A stretch of 64,000 nucleotides of DNA from Nicotiana tabacum. Its lineage: Eukaryota > Streptophyta > Magnoliopsida > Solanales > Solanaceae. Position numbers and translations under genes: made by a program. The notes below the pieces were generated by a model that saw only the letters and a program-made list of their open reading frames with translations, had not been told where the DNA came from and did not search any database. Of this stretch, positions 22,507 through 36,617 are shown piece by piece; the first letter of the stretch is position 1, and every line of letters starts with the position of its first letter. The stretch is from contig NC_134089.1 in NCBI RefSeq assembly GCF_000715075.1, positions 101,997,157 through 102,061,156 on the forward strand, given 5' to 3'.

Positions 22507-23971
22507 TCTATACTAGTTTTAGTGTACGTGCAACGCACGCAGGGGCAAAGCTACTTTGGTTGAAGGTGACCAACTGATCACCCTTCGCCGAAAAAATTAT
22601 ACTATATATAAGGTAAAATATTATTTGTTATTGATTAAAAGCAGACATTGAACACCCTTGTATAGCCCACTGGCAAAGAGTGTTCAAAATTTAAATACCC
22701 TTATTGAATTTCTTGGCGTCACCACTATTTGCACGTATATGCCTCGTCAAATAATTAAAATATATTGTATCTGAAAAAAATAAATTAAGTAAAATAGCAA
22801 TTGATGTCAACATATGCAATACTATATTCATTTAGTTCAATGACTGTGATTATATATATATGGATGCAATGGTTGGTTCAAATACTTAATATTTTATGAA
22901 CCAGCAAATAAGTTAGTTTATTAGTTAGTATATCCTATTTATAATTATTGATGAGCTTCTTGGTGTATGTTTCTGTTTATAGCTTTGGTAGCCCTGACAG
23001 AAATTCTTGTTGCCCAACCTACAACAAATAGAATGTACATTGATATGAAAAAAAGGAAAACCTATCATCAAAAATAAAAACTTAGCGTCATTTTTTTTCT
23101 TTTATTTCATAATATTTTAAAAGTATTTTTGTTATAAATTCTACAATTTTATAAGAAACCCTATTAGGTCATAAGAACTTACTTGGTAGCTATATTTAAA
23201 CTTTAGAAAGAACGTAAAAACACCTATAAAAGAGTTCATCTCACAAAGATAACAAGTCTCATTTTTTTTTATAGCATCACACCTTTAAATTAATGATCCT
23301 TATTAAAGAGTTTTTCTTATAAAGAATGTAAAATTGTGAGCATCTATTATAAGTATTGAACTCCTCCTTGTTCTAAATTTATTTAGTTTTATAATTCTAT
23401 TTTCATATCCAATAGGAAATCCATCAACAAACAGTTAGGTTGATGAAGAGATTAACTAACCAAGTGGTATTGTTTAAAAAAAATTAAGGAGTAAAATAAG
23501 AGTATCATTTATTCTACCAACAAATTTATCTAAATCCTAAAAGATGAGTTCTACTACATAGATGAGTGCAAAATAATTAGATATTTTTGGCACTTGAATT
23601 AATGAAAATTTTAGTTTATGTTCCTCTGTACAAAGTCCTGAACTTTTAAACCCTGAGAAAAAAGTACTCCCTCCGTTTCAATTTATGTGAACATGTTTAA
23701 CTGAGCACGAAGTTTAAGAAAAAATAAATTTTTTGCAATTTGTGGTCCTAAACAAGTCATAAAGGGGCCCAGAATATTTGTGTGGTTATAAAAGCTTCTC
23801 ATTAAGGGTAGAATTGTAAGATTAAGTTAAATTGTTACCAAATTTAGAAAGAGATCATTCTTTTTAGAACAGAACAAAAAAAAATAGGTTCACATAAATT
23901 GGAACAAATGGAGTAACATAGATCAGCCAAAAGGAAATTCTATGCCTGCCGGGCGTGCACGCAAATTCTAG
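22507..23971 (+). mobile_element. Helitron-like segment, candidate (copy 2)
   Basis: Same TCTATACTAG start and CTAG end as copy 1. No independent evidence beyond the copy relation. Confidence 0.35.
23667..23913. mobile_element. Stowaway-type MITE (copy 2)
   Basis: 247 bp, TA flanks, same inverted ends as copy 1. One substitution, GTAAGATTAAG near 23816, is shared with copy 3. Confidence 0.9.
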
Positions 23972-24106
23972 GTCCACAGTGGGCCTTTTCTTCTTTAATA
24001 TTGTTGAAGATAAAGCTAAAAAAATTATTTGCTACCTTATTGTGAATTTTTTGTCATTTACCATGTAAATAAAGGAAGCGGCCATTATTAATAAACAAAA
24101 GCTTAT

Positions 24107-26760
24107 TATAACGATTCGCCTGGTCGTTCTGCTTTTAGAACCCCATTCCTCTAGTTAAGGTTTCCCGTACTTGCTTTTACTGATTTATGACTTGCGGGAA
24201 TGGTTGGTTCAGGATTTGGAAGAGTTTGGGTTGAAATAGGCACACTTGATTCCCTAAGATTTTCTTAAAAGGCTAAGTTTGACTTTGGTCAATATTTTTA
24301 GTAAATGAATTCGGACATGTATTTTGATGGTCCCAGAGGGTCCATAAAAAAATATGGGACCTGGGCGTATGCCCGGAATTGAATTGTGAGGTCCCTAGCC
24401 CGAGTAATGAATTTTTGTTAGAAATTGTTAAACTGAAATTCTAAGGATTTAATGAAAATGAATAATGCTTGATCATGTTGGTATCAGGCCCGTATGTTGA
24501 TTCCGGAGCCCGGTACAGGTCCAATATAATATTTTAGTCTTGTTTGTGAAATTTGGTAAGAAACAAGACTGATTTGATGTGATTCGGACGTCCGGTTGTA
24601 AAGATAGGAATTTGAATGTTCTTAAGGATTTCATGTTTTTTGGTGTTGAATCCGTGGTTTTAGGTGTTATTTCGGCGATTTGATCGCTCGAGCAAGTTTG
24701 TACAATGTTGTTGGACTTGTGCGAGTATTCGGAGTGGAGCCCCGAGGGATCGGGTAAGTTTCAGGCATAGGTTTGGAGTAGAAAAACAAACTAGATTTTT
24801 GGTGTTTTTGTTGCTGCTGTAGATCTCGTAATTGCGAGATATTGATCGCAATTGCGAGGTATGCATCACAAATGCAATGAAGCCGACTGGGGGCAGTGGT
24901 CGCATTTGCGACATATTCTTCGCATTTGCGAACCCAGCAGAGTCCGCATTTGCGACCCCTCTATCGCAATTGCGATCAAGGCAGAGGAAGGCCCAGTTCG
25001 CATTTGCGAACATTTCATCGCAATTGCGACTACGCATTTGCGAGCTTGGTGTCGCAAATGCGACATCAGAGGCCGGGGCACAACTTTTAAAAATGAGACT
25101 TAGACCATTTATTTCATTTCACTTCTACACTTGGGTGATTTGGGAGCTTTCAAAGAGAGGATTTCAACCTAGAATTGTGAGGTAAGTTATTCCTACTTAA
25201 TGTGAGTTTAATACTTGGGTTTTGGGTAGATTACCACACTAAAATTAGTGAAAATCATGGGATTTGAGTGAAAATCTAGGGTTTTGATAAAAGTTAGATT
25301 TAACCACAAAATTTGTTATGGAATGAAGTAGAAATCATAAATTATTGATCCTTAGGCTATAAAGAATAACTTTCTTCAAAAAGATTCGGAATCCGGGCAC
25401 GTGGGCCCGGGGTCAGATTTTATGAAACTTGTGTTTAAGGTTGGGAAATTACTTTAGCAACTAAAATACGAACTCTTGAGCTTGTATTAACTAGTTCCTA
25501 CCTCATTTAATTAGTTGCGGTTTGTTCGGCTCCAAATTGAGGGTTTGGGCACGTTCTTGGTGTTGGAAGTGCGCTTTGGAGTGAGGTGAGTCTCCTATCT
25601 AATCTTGTAAGAGGAAATTGTCCCCATAGGTAAGCTAATATAAAAATTTGTCACTAAATGCGGGGGCTATGTATGCACTAGGTGACAAAAGTCCGTGCGT
25701 AGCTACTATTATGTTAAGTCCGGGTAGTCTAGGATCCAAAAGCATGCTTTGTATGATATTCTTGTAACTTTATGATTAAATTTGGATTGTTTAAATTATG
25801 TTGATTGTGGTAAATGAGACTAATAAGAGGAACATCATTTTCTTAGTCCTTTTAAAGAGAAGTTGATATTTTTGTGAATAATTGCTCCCCGATATATATT
25901 ATTATCTGCCTGTTGTGTTTAATTACATTTGACCACGTTACATGTCTGATTCACGAGCGGAATAATAGATGCATCTATGGTTTGCACCGTTCGACCCTCG
26001 GCAGTGCACAATTTTCTTTTATGTTGGATCGGGCCGTACGACCTCGACACTATTTGTGCATGTTTTTGCTCAGTATTTTTCTGTGGATTGGACTTTATTG
26101 TATGCCTTCGAAATGTAAATGGCCAACTGCGATATTATCTTGGAAAGGACCTGTTACTTCTTGCTATAAACTATTAATTATTTGTTCTATCCATGCTTAG
26201 TAGAACTCTTTTCTCATATTATTTGACCCTAGTAAGTGTCAAGTCGACCTCTCGTCTCTACTTCTTCGAGATTAGACAGAATACTTACTGGGTACATATT
26301 GTTTATGTAGTCATACTATACTTTTGTACTTTATTGTACAGGATCTGAGGCAGGTACAACTGGTTACCAATCTGGTGCATGTTCTTGATCATTGTCCGAG
26401 ACCTCCACGGTGAGCTGCTCCCTTCTTGTGCCGTTCAGCAGCATGATGGAGTCTCTCTTTATTTTTGGTTGTCTATTCTTTTTCATACAGTAGGATAGAT
26501 TTATTCTTTTGTATATTCTACTAGTTGCCCACAAACTTGTGATACCAGGTCTTGGCACACACATTAATAGACTATTCTTTTGGAGATTGTATAATTATTT
26601 TTGTACGTTACTAATTATCACATGTTTTAACTCCAAATTCAAAAATTTCTGTACTTGCTTTAGTAAAGTAAAGATGAGAACTTATTAATATTTCCACATT
26701 GGCTTGTCTGATAATGGTGTTAGGCACCATCATGACCTATAATGGAATTGGGTCGTGACA
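24107..26760 (+). mobile_element. Tekay-type 5' LTR (copy 2)
   Basis: Essentially identical to copy 1 in this half of the unit (for example TGTGCGAGTATTC and CAGCAGAGTCCG, where copy 3 differs). Ends GGGTCGTGACA, primer site at 26764-26775. Confidence 0.75.
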
Positions 26761-26953
26761 ACATGATATCAGAGCACTAGGTTTACGTAGGTCTTACAAG
26801 TTATGGGCAAACCTAATAGAGTCTTGCGGATCGGTACGAAGACGTCTGTATTTATCTTCAAAAGGTTATTGGGTGTTAGGAAACTACTCTTTATTCATAT
26901 CCTATCGTGCAGTGGTTGGTGTACTAAATTTTCCCTTTTCTATTCTCTCACAG

Positions 26954-27142
26954 ATGGTGAGGACACGCATGGCCGATGTTCCATACCCGGGAGGAGCCGC
27001 CTGCCATTGCTAGAGGCTAAGGCAGAGGCCGAGGGAGGGCACCGGCCCGAGGTAGGGGACGAGGGCATCCCAGAGCTGTTCCAGTAGCACCACCAGCAGA
27101 TCCTACAGGAGATCCTATCATTGAGGAGCAGGGCGAGGTGCC
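26954..27142 (+). pseudogene. Tekay-type gag 5' fragment (copy 2)
   Basis: As copy 1: basic start, stop after the PGGAA segment, Arg/Gly-rich second frame, cut by the Athila LTR. Confidence 0.7.
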
Positions 27143-28681
27143 TGATAATTATGGATTTTAATACATTTTATACTCCTTCTTCCTTAAGTTTTGATTAGAA
27201 ATTTGCACAAAATAGTCCCAAAAGGCTCACAAGTTGTGCTTGATTACAGGTTTGATCAACAAAGTGACAAGATGTCAAAGATTACCTCAAAAGGAGTGAA
27301 ACTTGCACAAGTGCCAAAGACAAGACAAGCTCAAGCAAAGCAGGCCTAGTGCGACCACACACCATTTTGTGCAGTCCGCACTAGGAGATTCAGAGAGGTC
27401 GATTTCTAGGCAAAGATGCAATGCGGACGCACTAGGTTTTGTGCGGTCTACACTAAAGGCAATGCGCCCGCATTCAATTTAGTGCGGTCCGCAGAACCCA
27501 AGATCAGAGAGGTGCAAAATTTGAGGATTGAAGCATATGCGGTCCGTGATCCATTTTATGCGGACTGCACTAGAAGCCTATGTGGCCACAGTCCAATATG
27601 TGCGGTCCGCATTGCCCAAGTTCAGAGAGCTGTATTTTCAAGTTTAGAGCCCTAGTGCAGCTACACACCATTTTGTGCGGTCCGCACTAACCCCGCAGGG
27701 GCATTTTTGTCCAAAATTTTCAGCTTAGTATAAATATCTTCTTTTCCCATTTTTATGGTATAAGATAGTTTTGTAACGTAGCTGCGCTCGTGGGTTCGAC
27801 TTTCTTAGCCATTTTGGGCAATTTTATCTACTTTTCATCATTGAATCTTGTTATTTACCTTAGTGATTAATTAATATGAGTTGTTCTTCATCTATTTCTT
27901 GTTTTTCTTCTTTAATTATGAGTAGCTAGACCCATAAGCTAGGGTTGTGGCTCAACCCTAGTATGAGTAATTGATGGGTCTTGTATTTAAGGGCTAGATT
28001 GACTATGGGTGTTTGATATTTGGTCCAATTTCATGGTTAATTGCTAAATTAGTGGTTGCAAACACTAGTTTGTATTTAGTTGACTAGGGCTCTTCTTGAG
28101 AAAAAGAGCCCAAGTCTCCGAAATTGGTCCAACAAGGAAATGGGGCGTACTCAAGAGATTGATAGCTCCAATTAAAGGGTTAAACCTCGAGAGAGTAATA
28201 ATGGACTTGACCCCTAGTTGCTTGTGCAAATTTGCATACCGAATTGGTCTTGAGAATGTCAATTCGGGCAAAATCACTTGAACCACCGAGAGGTGTAGAG
28301 TGGGTAATATCATGCAACGGTTATATCATACTCCCTAATTATGTTAATCGTGTCTTAGATTCAATTACCCGTCAATTAACCACCTAGGTGAAAGTCATTA
28401 CCCTAGTGCCTTTTAAAGCATTTGAACAACCCTTTTTAATTTAACTCTTAGCTTAATCTAGTTGCCTTTACCATTTATATTTTGATAATAGTAGAAGTAA
28501 AAAAGAAAACCCCAAAAATGAGTATAAGTGTAATTTAGAACACATACGCAATCCTAAACTAGATGGATACTCAATTCCAAATTCAAGCTCTCTGTGGAAA
28601 TTGATCCCGACCCTAAATGGGGTAAAAACTGCTCTGACCCTCTCTCACTACTCATTTGTAGTACGGAGTAGGCCGAGATCA
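27143..28681 (+). mobile_element. Athila-type 5' LTR (copy 2)
   Basis: 1539 bp, TG...CA. Private changes include CCTATGTGGCC near 27580 and TTTTAAAGC near 28414. TATA box at 27729-27736. Confidence 0.9.
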
Positions 28682-28799
28682 CTTTTTAGGACCGTTGCCG
28701 GGGAGCTAATGGTTTAGACTATCTATTTAGTTAGTTTTGTGTATTGTTCTTCTTTCCTTCTTTGTTACTTACTTATTTGTGTCACAACTTAGGTACCAA

Positions 28800-30061
28800 A
28801 TGACAACGAACAACGCTAGCGACCCTCTTGGACATGTGATTGCGGGGGAGGAGGTAGATGATGTCGGAGATGATGAGGTGCCTCTTGTACCTCAAGGACA
28901 ACGTAGAGGCCGCCAGGCCAATGCGAATGATAATAACAATGTTCCATACCCTCCTCCGCCACCTCCAAGAGTGGCTCCCAGGGTACTTTCGAACCAGGGC
29001 TATGCGATTGCTATTGTCCCACCCCGAATCCGGGAGGACAATTTTTAGATAATCAATGTGATGTTAACCTTACTTGAGCAGCGTAGGTATTTCACGGGCG
29101 CTGCAAATCAAAATGCCTACAAACATCTCAAGGGGTTCGTGGATTCATGTTGGGGGAGAAGCAGACGAATGTGTCCGAGGATGCTCTTAGGTTGAGACTC
29201 TTCCCATTCTCACTTCGGGGGAAGGCATTAGATTGGCTCGAGAGACTTCCCAACCATTCCATCATAACTATGGATGAGTTGGCAGATAAATTCATTGCTA
29301 ATGTTTTCTCGTCGGGACATATGGCGACATTGCGTGATGAGATATTGGCCTTCAAGAAAGAGCCCACGGAACCTTTGCATGAGATTTGGGAGCATTATAG
29401 AACAATGGTGAAAGAATTCCCCAACAATGATATGACCGAGGCTATGATCCAACAAACCTTCTAGGGGGGCATCAATACAACAAATCAATGCATAGTGAAC
29501 TAACTAACTGGCGACAACATTATGAAGCTGTCGTATGATGAGGCATGTGATATACTTGACGAGATGGCTGACACTTCTTCTGCATGGCAAAGTAGAGCCA
29601 ATGTGCCTCAAGGTGACCCCACGATTATTCATTTTCACAAGGAATTACATGACCATGGGCAAGCTATAGCAGAGTTGACAACTACTATGAACCAATTGGC
29701 TAAGGCACAGTTGCAACAAGTCCAAAACCCTCGCTAAGTGAATGCCATGAAGGGTGTTAATATGCTTGTCAATAAGAGAAGGCAAAGAAGGCAACAAAAC
29801 CATGGGAATTCTGAGCAATTTGATGATGACTGTGATGGATTTAAAAATGATGTTTATGATGACCAGAGTGAAGAGGTTCAATATGTAAAAAACTATCAAG
29901 GCCAATGGGGCAACTATTCCAACCAACAACAATGAAGACCTCAAGGCAATTGGGGCAACCAACAACAAAACAATGGTAATTGGGGGAACAACAACCAAAA
30001 CAACAACTGGGGCAATCAGAACAACAATCAAGGAAACCAAGGAAATTGGAATGGTAATAAC
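28800..30061 (+). pseudogene. Athila-type gag, truncated by the tandem join (copy 2)
   Basis: Same stops and frameshift as copy 1, but with CTGAGC rather than CTTAGC near 29812, so it lacks copy 1's extra stop. Private change: an Arg codon altered in GAGCATTATAG (29390s). Confidence 0.85.
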
Positions 30062-31616
30062 TTCTTTTTGATACTTGGTTGGCAGGGTCAGGGCCTTTCT
30101 CACTGAGCGAGCTAATCCGTATTATTCTATGTCAATGTTACCATAACGACTTTACTTAAGATTAAAGATAGGGGCGGGGCGGGCAGTGAAGGAACATAAT
30201 GATTTGTCTTAGCTAAGTTGAGTCTTATGATTGTCATGCATTGCCTTATTTGATTATGTGAGTACGTGTCTAAATCTTGTTGATAGAATCCATGCTTAAG
30301 GTTATGACTTGTTGATTCGATCATGTTGGATTACTTTTGCCATGTTGAGATTTTTAATTAGCCGTAGACCGTAGTCATACACTTGCTTTAACTGAATTAT
30401 GATTTAGTGGCTACGCGAGTTATTTTTCCATGTTAAATATCTTGATTAGACATATGAATATTGAATAAGCCTGTTAGAATATTATGTTAAGTTCATTTAC
30501 ATGATTAGTCGTAGCCATCACTTAATAATACAAACATTTATCCGTATCTTTATTATTATGTCCTCGTGCATCATACATATATTCTTTCATCCGCATATGC
30601 ATGAGTCTGGAGAGTTTGATATTGAGAAAAATAAAGAATTTTACTACTAAGGACATTGTAAGTAGATATTTGTATTGATCAGTTGACTACGATATTATCA
30701 ATGTTTGGATTTGGATCCGTCCCTTCGGAGTCAGGTGATTATTCATATTACTTTGGGCCCCAAGCATCCAGTTTGGACACGTAACCTATGTCAGGCACAT
30801 GGATGTTGTGTTGTGAGATATTATGAATAGGTCTTGAGCATGAATAAACATATTAGACTCATGTAGTAGCTTTTATATAAGAGATGGTTGATACATATCA
30901 TATCTTTATGCAAGAATTTAAATACTTGATATTGTACTTGATCTCTTTATCTAGAAAGCATACCTAAATTCTATATTTTCTATGCCTTATTATGTTGTAC
31001 CTCTTTAGAGATATCATGCCTTATTTCATATTTGTCACGATCCAAAATCCAACTAGTCATCATGGCACCTAACTCAACCCGCTATTTAAGTCAATTAATA
31101 ACTAATCAATTCCACTGAAATTAATAAGACAATTAAATAAAGAAAATATCTGAAACTGATACGTTCCCCAAGGAGTGTTAGTACAAATCATGAGCTTCTA
31201 AGATTAGAATTTAGAAAACTGGTATAAAATAAATACATCATCTGTTCGAAATATACATAAACATATTTTTATAAATCTAAGGCTAACATGAACAAGAGGC
31301 AACTATAACCGGAACGCTGGTACGTCTTCAAACCCAGCTCCCGTCGATCACAGCAACGTCAGCAGCCAATATCTGAATGCAAGGTGTAGAAGTGTATTAT
31401 GAGTACAACCGACCCCATGTACTCAATAAGTAACAAACCTAACCTTAGGTTGAAAGTAGTGACGAGCTGGCAAGGTCGAGTCCTACACCAATAGCCAATA
31501 ACAGTTCATAACAAACGTAAAGCAAGTAATAAAAGAAGTAATTTAGAGATAAATTGCTCAGCTTATTCATAATTTTTCGAAAAATGATTACGATTTTCAA
31601 GTATATCAGCGAAAGC

Positions 31617-33423
31617 TATGGGTGTCTAACGGGTGGGCTGGGTAGGAAATTTTTTGAACCGTACGGGTTTGAAACCGGGCCGATAATGAGTTAGGGGTTA
31701 CCGGTCTTAATAGGTTCGGGTTCATCCGAGTAAAAAATGAACCGTACGGGTTACAGGTACAAGGGGCCGGGCCGGGCCGGGTTAGTGTAATTTTTTATTT
31801 TTTTTGTATTTTGTATAACTATTGTAAGTTATATAAATATACAGTAAAAATATAAATAATACAATGAAGATGAGAAAATATTGCACTTATAAATTGCAAG
31901 TGCTACATTTATTTCAAAATTTAAACTTACAAATTGAAAGGTTTACAATTAGCAACAAGTAAATTAACGAAAAAAGAGTAAATTCAAAGGTTTTGTATTG
32001 CCTTAGAAAGTTCTTCATAATCAATATGAACTGATTGACCTTCTTCTGGAGTGTTAAATTCAGATGGGTTACCATGTGTTAATATATCTCCAAGTTCCTC
32101 GTCTTCTGGGCTATCGACATCTTTACATCCTTGATTTCTTCGTTCTGATCTAATCCAATCTCTGAAACATACTAAAACTTCCAAAGCATTGCTTCCTAAT
32201 GAGTGACGAGTGTCTCCAAGTTGTTGTCTTGCTTGGTTAAATGTACTCTATGATGCAACAGTTGAAATTGGCACATTCAGCCATAGTGGAAAGAACAGGA
32301 AAATGCTTTCCATTCTCATGCCACCATCCCAACGGTGAAAATTCCTTTGTGCAAGGCTCTTTTTGCTTTTGCAAGTAGAATTGAAGTTCATCAATGTTCC
32401 TGCTACTGGTTTGAGTGTTACAAAATATAGAAAAAATATTAAAAGTATCAAGGCCTTCATCACCATCCACAGTAGTAGAAGTGGTACAATGCATAGTAGG
32501 ATTAACATTGCCTACATTAAGAGCAACATCATCAATTATATTTGCATAATAATTATATAATTGTTGTAAATAATTATTTAGCTTGGTCATACAAATTACT
32601 ACCTGATGCTGAAGTAGAAGTACTACCTCTTTTTTTATTTCCTTGATTAGTAACCTTATTACAAACTCTTTTTACATAATTAAACATATTGTGAAAATTT
32701 AACTACTAGCAAAAATTAAATATGCAAATAAAATAGTAAATAAGAGAAAGATTTGGAGGGAGTGCACCGAATTCAGCAATAAATTGAACACTTGATGATT
32801 TCGCAACTCCAATGTTACCATGAAGAAACGTCAACTGTTCAAATTTCAAACTTCAAACTTCAAATATTAAATAATACGATAAATGAAATTCCAAAAAAAT
32901 GAGAGTCAAATACTTAATTGCACTTTAGGTGAAGAATGAGAGAATATTAACTGAAAATATGAGTTTGAGAAATGAGAGATGAGTGAAGAAATAAAGAAGT
33001 GGGGAAGAAAGGGGGGGGGGTGTATTTATAGTTTTTCAAAGGGCTAATTAGGTAATTACAAAAGGTGTTAATTTTTTTTAATTAAGGCCCAAAAATGGGC
33101 TATTTGTGCAAATCTGCCGTGGGGCAACGGCCCCAAGGGCCAGAAGACCGTTGCCAATGGTCAAACAAGTCAGGCCCCATTTTAAAAAAATAAAAAAATA
33201 AAAAATGAAAGTAGTCGTTATACCGGTCTGGACTGGTCCGATCCAGGCCGGTTAACCAGTTCTACAGTAAATCCCGTTTATTGGGTTTGACCGGGCCGGT
33301 TAATCGGTTGCCCCAAGGTAAACGGACCAACCCCCTTAGCCTAATAGCCCAGCCCACCTGAACCCTTTGTACTAGTCCGGGTTGGTCTGAAAGCGGGCTG
33401 ACCCGGCCCCTTAGACACCCTTA
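31617..33423 (-). mobile_element. hAT element, internally deleted (copy 3)
   Basis: 1807 bp, 8-bp flanks as in the other copies. Nearly identical to copy 2. Confidence 0.85.
31984..32677 (-). pseudogene. hAT transposase C-terminal region, broken (copy 3)
   Basis: As copy 2, but the second codon of the upstream frame is now a stop (CAA to TAA, from TTTTTACATAATT near 32673), so the longest frame begins at 32590. Confidence 0.8.
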
Positions 33424-36400
33424 GTGAAAACCCAAATCCTTTACCGAAATCGTCGAAAATATGATTAAGTTTGAAAACAATAATCTTTTCCAAAAATCTT
33501 TTCAATAATAAATAAGATGTTTTATTTTCTTTTTAGATTGCCAGTGTAAAATACATCACTATGCCCATATGTCAATATGTGTGAGAAGTCATGAATGACA
33601 TGTTACCGTACAACATGAAACAAAATGCATCTCTATGCATGTATGTCATATGTGCATGCCAATGGAATGTATCTCTGAATGAACTCATGTACTCACACTC
33701 TCAGAGTACTCAATCTCTCTATCTCACACTTTCCACTTATCATGCTCAATCACTCGACGTGCTCAGTCACTCAGTATTGTATATGGCCAATCCAGCCTAG
33801 GGAAGATCTATCCCGAATATATACATAACAACTACCAGTCAGTCACTCAGTATTGTATAAGGCCAATCCAGCTGAGGGAAGATCCATCCCGAATATATAC
33901 ATAGCAACTGTCAGTCAGTCACTCAGTACTATATAAGGCCAATATAGCCCGGGAAAGATCCATCTCCAACAATAGATGCTTCAAACAAGATCCATGTCCA
34001 TGGAAGATTCATCCCTCAATATAAATCAATCGCGCTCAGTTAGGATGTGTCCGGACTCTGGAGGGGCTCCTTCAGCCCAAACGCTATATCAAGTCAATCA
34101 TGACATAAATCAATATAACATAATGCGGTGTGCAGCCCGATCCCATAATATAATCAATATAACATGCTGCAGCGTGCAACCCAATCCCATAATATCACTC
34201 ACATTCTGGCCATCAGCCTCACTCAATCATCAATCTCTCCAGTCTCTTGGGCTCATAATGCCATGAAACTAGCCCAAAATGATGATATGGTGTGTCAATA
34301 AATAACAACAGAGACTGAGATATGATATGAAATGAATGAACATGACTGAGTATGCAATTGCAAATTAAACAAGTAATTCAATAACAATACGACCGCAGTG
34401 GGTCCCAACAGAATAAGTGTGAAGCCTTGACATGGTTTCTAACATGGTTCACAATTCAATAGCTCTAGTACGTAAAGATTTCATGGTTACAGATAAGATA
34501 AGGCAGCAACATAGTACCACAGTTATAAGGGAATCACAATTCACCCGGTGCATGCCCACATGCCCATCACCTAGCATGTGTGTCATATCAACACCAAACA
34601 CATAGCACGCAATTCGGGTTTTCATACCCTCAACACCAAGTTTAAAAGTATTACTTACCTCGAACGAGCCAATTCCAATACTAAGCAAGCCCAGCGATGC
34701 TCCAAAAAAGCTATCCCGCACGTACAGACATCCGAACGGCTTGAAACTAGCCAAGAGCAATTCAAATACATCAAATAATGCCAAAGGAAATAAACCCGTC
34801 GATAAATGTTGAATCTTTAATCAAAAGCCCAAAATCATCCAAAAAGTCCAACGCGAGCCCGCACCTCGAAACCCGACAAAACTCATAAAGTCCGACAACT
34901 CATTCAATTATGAGTCAATCCATACTAGCTTCAAATCTGTCTCCGAATCGATGTTCAGAACTAAAAAATTCACTTTATGAAACTTTAGGCTAAAACCGCC
35001 AATTTCCTCTTTAAAATTAATCAACCAATTGCAAAAAATGAAGATATATTCATGCAATAAGATCAAAACCAAGTGTAGAATACTTACCCCAATCCTTATG
35101 ACAAAAATTGCTTTAAAAATTGCCTCAATCCGAGTCCCACATCTCAAAATATGATTAAAGAACCAAAAACCTCGATTCATAGCATTCTGCCCAGCATTTT
35201 TGCATTTGCGAACCAAATTTCCGCTTCTGCGGACACGCACATGCGGCCAAACTTTCGCTTCTGTAAACAAACCAACTCAGCAACCATCGCTTCTGTGGAA
35301 CATCACTTGGCACCTGCGCGCATGCAGGAGCTACTGTACCATCTCACCTATGCCATACCCCTCTCCTACGCTCCAAGGCACCGCTTCCGCGCTTTTGCAG
35401 GTGCAGCCTATTTCTCGCATCTGCGGAGACCTTCTCCCAGTTCCACTTTCGCTCCTGTGACTCTTCTGCCTCTCTTGCGGTTCTGGACCTACACCATAAC
35501 TCCGCAGGTGCGGTCACACCAGAACTAGCAGCAACCAACAATGAAAACATGAAGAAAAATTATTCGAAATCGATTCGAAACACGCTCGAACCCCTCGGGA
35601 TCCCGTCCAAGTATACCAACAAGTCCCATAAAATAATACGGACTTACTAGAGGCCTCAAATCACATATAACAACATCAAAACAATGAATTACACCTCAAA
35701 TCGATCTTAATGAACTTTGAACTTTCCAACTTCTATAACTCGTGCTGAAACATAGCAAATCAACCTGGAATGAACCCAAATTTTGCACACAAGTCCCAAA
35801 TGACATAACGAAGCTATTTCAATTCCCGAAACCACAATCCGAATCCAATATAAAAAAGTCCACTCCTGGTCAAACTTTCCAAAAATCCAACTTTCGCCAT
35901 TTCAAGCCAAATTCAACCACGGACCTCCAAATCACAATCCAGACACGATCCTAAGTCCAAAATTACCCAAAGGAGCTAACGGAACTATCAAAACTCCGTT
36001 CCAGGGTCAAATTCACAAATGGTCAAACTTGGTCAACTCTTCCAACTTAAATCTTCCTAGTTGAGAATCATTCTTCCAAATCAATTCCGAATAACCTGAA
36101 AACTAAAACTGATGATTCACACAAGTCATAATACATCATACAGAGCTACTCATGCCCTCAAACTACCGAGCGAAGTGCAAAATGCTCAAAACAACCGATC
36201 AGGTCGTGACAATATTTTACTTATATTATCATTTGATTATTGGACTGTTAGTAAGTGTTTATGTCGACCCCTCGCCACTACTTTTACGATGTTAGACTTA
36301 ATATTTACTGAGCATGTTAGGTCGATTGTACTCATACTATACTTCTGCACCTTCTTGTACATATTAGGTTGATTCTACTAGGGCACCTAGATGGTCTGGC

Positions 36401-36617
36401 ATATTCTTGGTGAGGACTTCTTGGCGAGTTACCCTGATGATCGATTCGCAGCTTACGGAGTCTTCCTCCATATTCCTTTTGTATATTGTTTTTCCCTTCA
36501 GACACGTAACACCAGTCTTGGGAGATTCCCTAGTTATTTATGAATACTTTGAATTGATTTCCGCTTCTAGTTATATCATATATCTGTTAGATAGCTTTGC
36601 ATTTATTCAGTTTATTA

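Larger units (their letters stand above)
15951..30061 (+). repeat. Tandem unit, copy 2 of 3 (14,111 bp), hybrid copy
   Basis: Same order of elements as copy 1. Up to about 20832 its diagnostic bases match copy 3 (for example TTACCATAACG at 16026 and the hAT variants). From about 21083 on they match copy 1 (for example gag variants near 28845-29045). It is therefore a recombinant of the two outer copies. A few variants are private, such as CATCACATGG near 21192 and TCTCGTCGGG near 29308. Confidence 0.95.
31033..36211 (-). mobile_element. Minus-strand solo LTR (copy 3)
   Basis: As copy 1, with ATATT at 31028-31032 and 36212-36216. Private variants in its right (5') part, such as CCGAAACCACAATCC near 35827, distinguish it from copies 1 and 2. 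Confidence 0.88.
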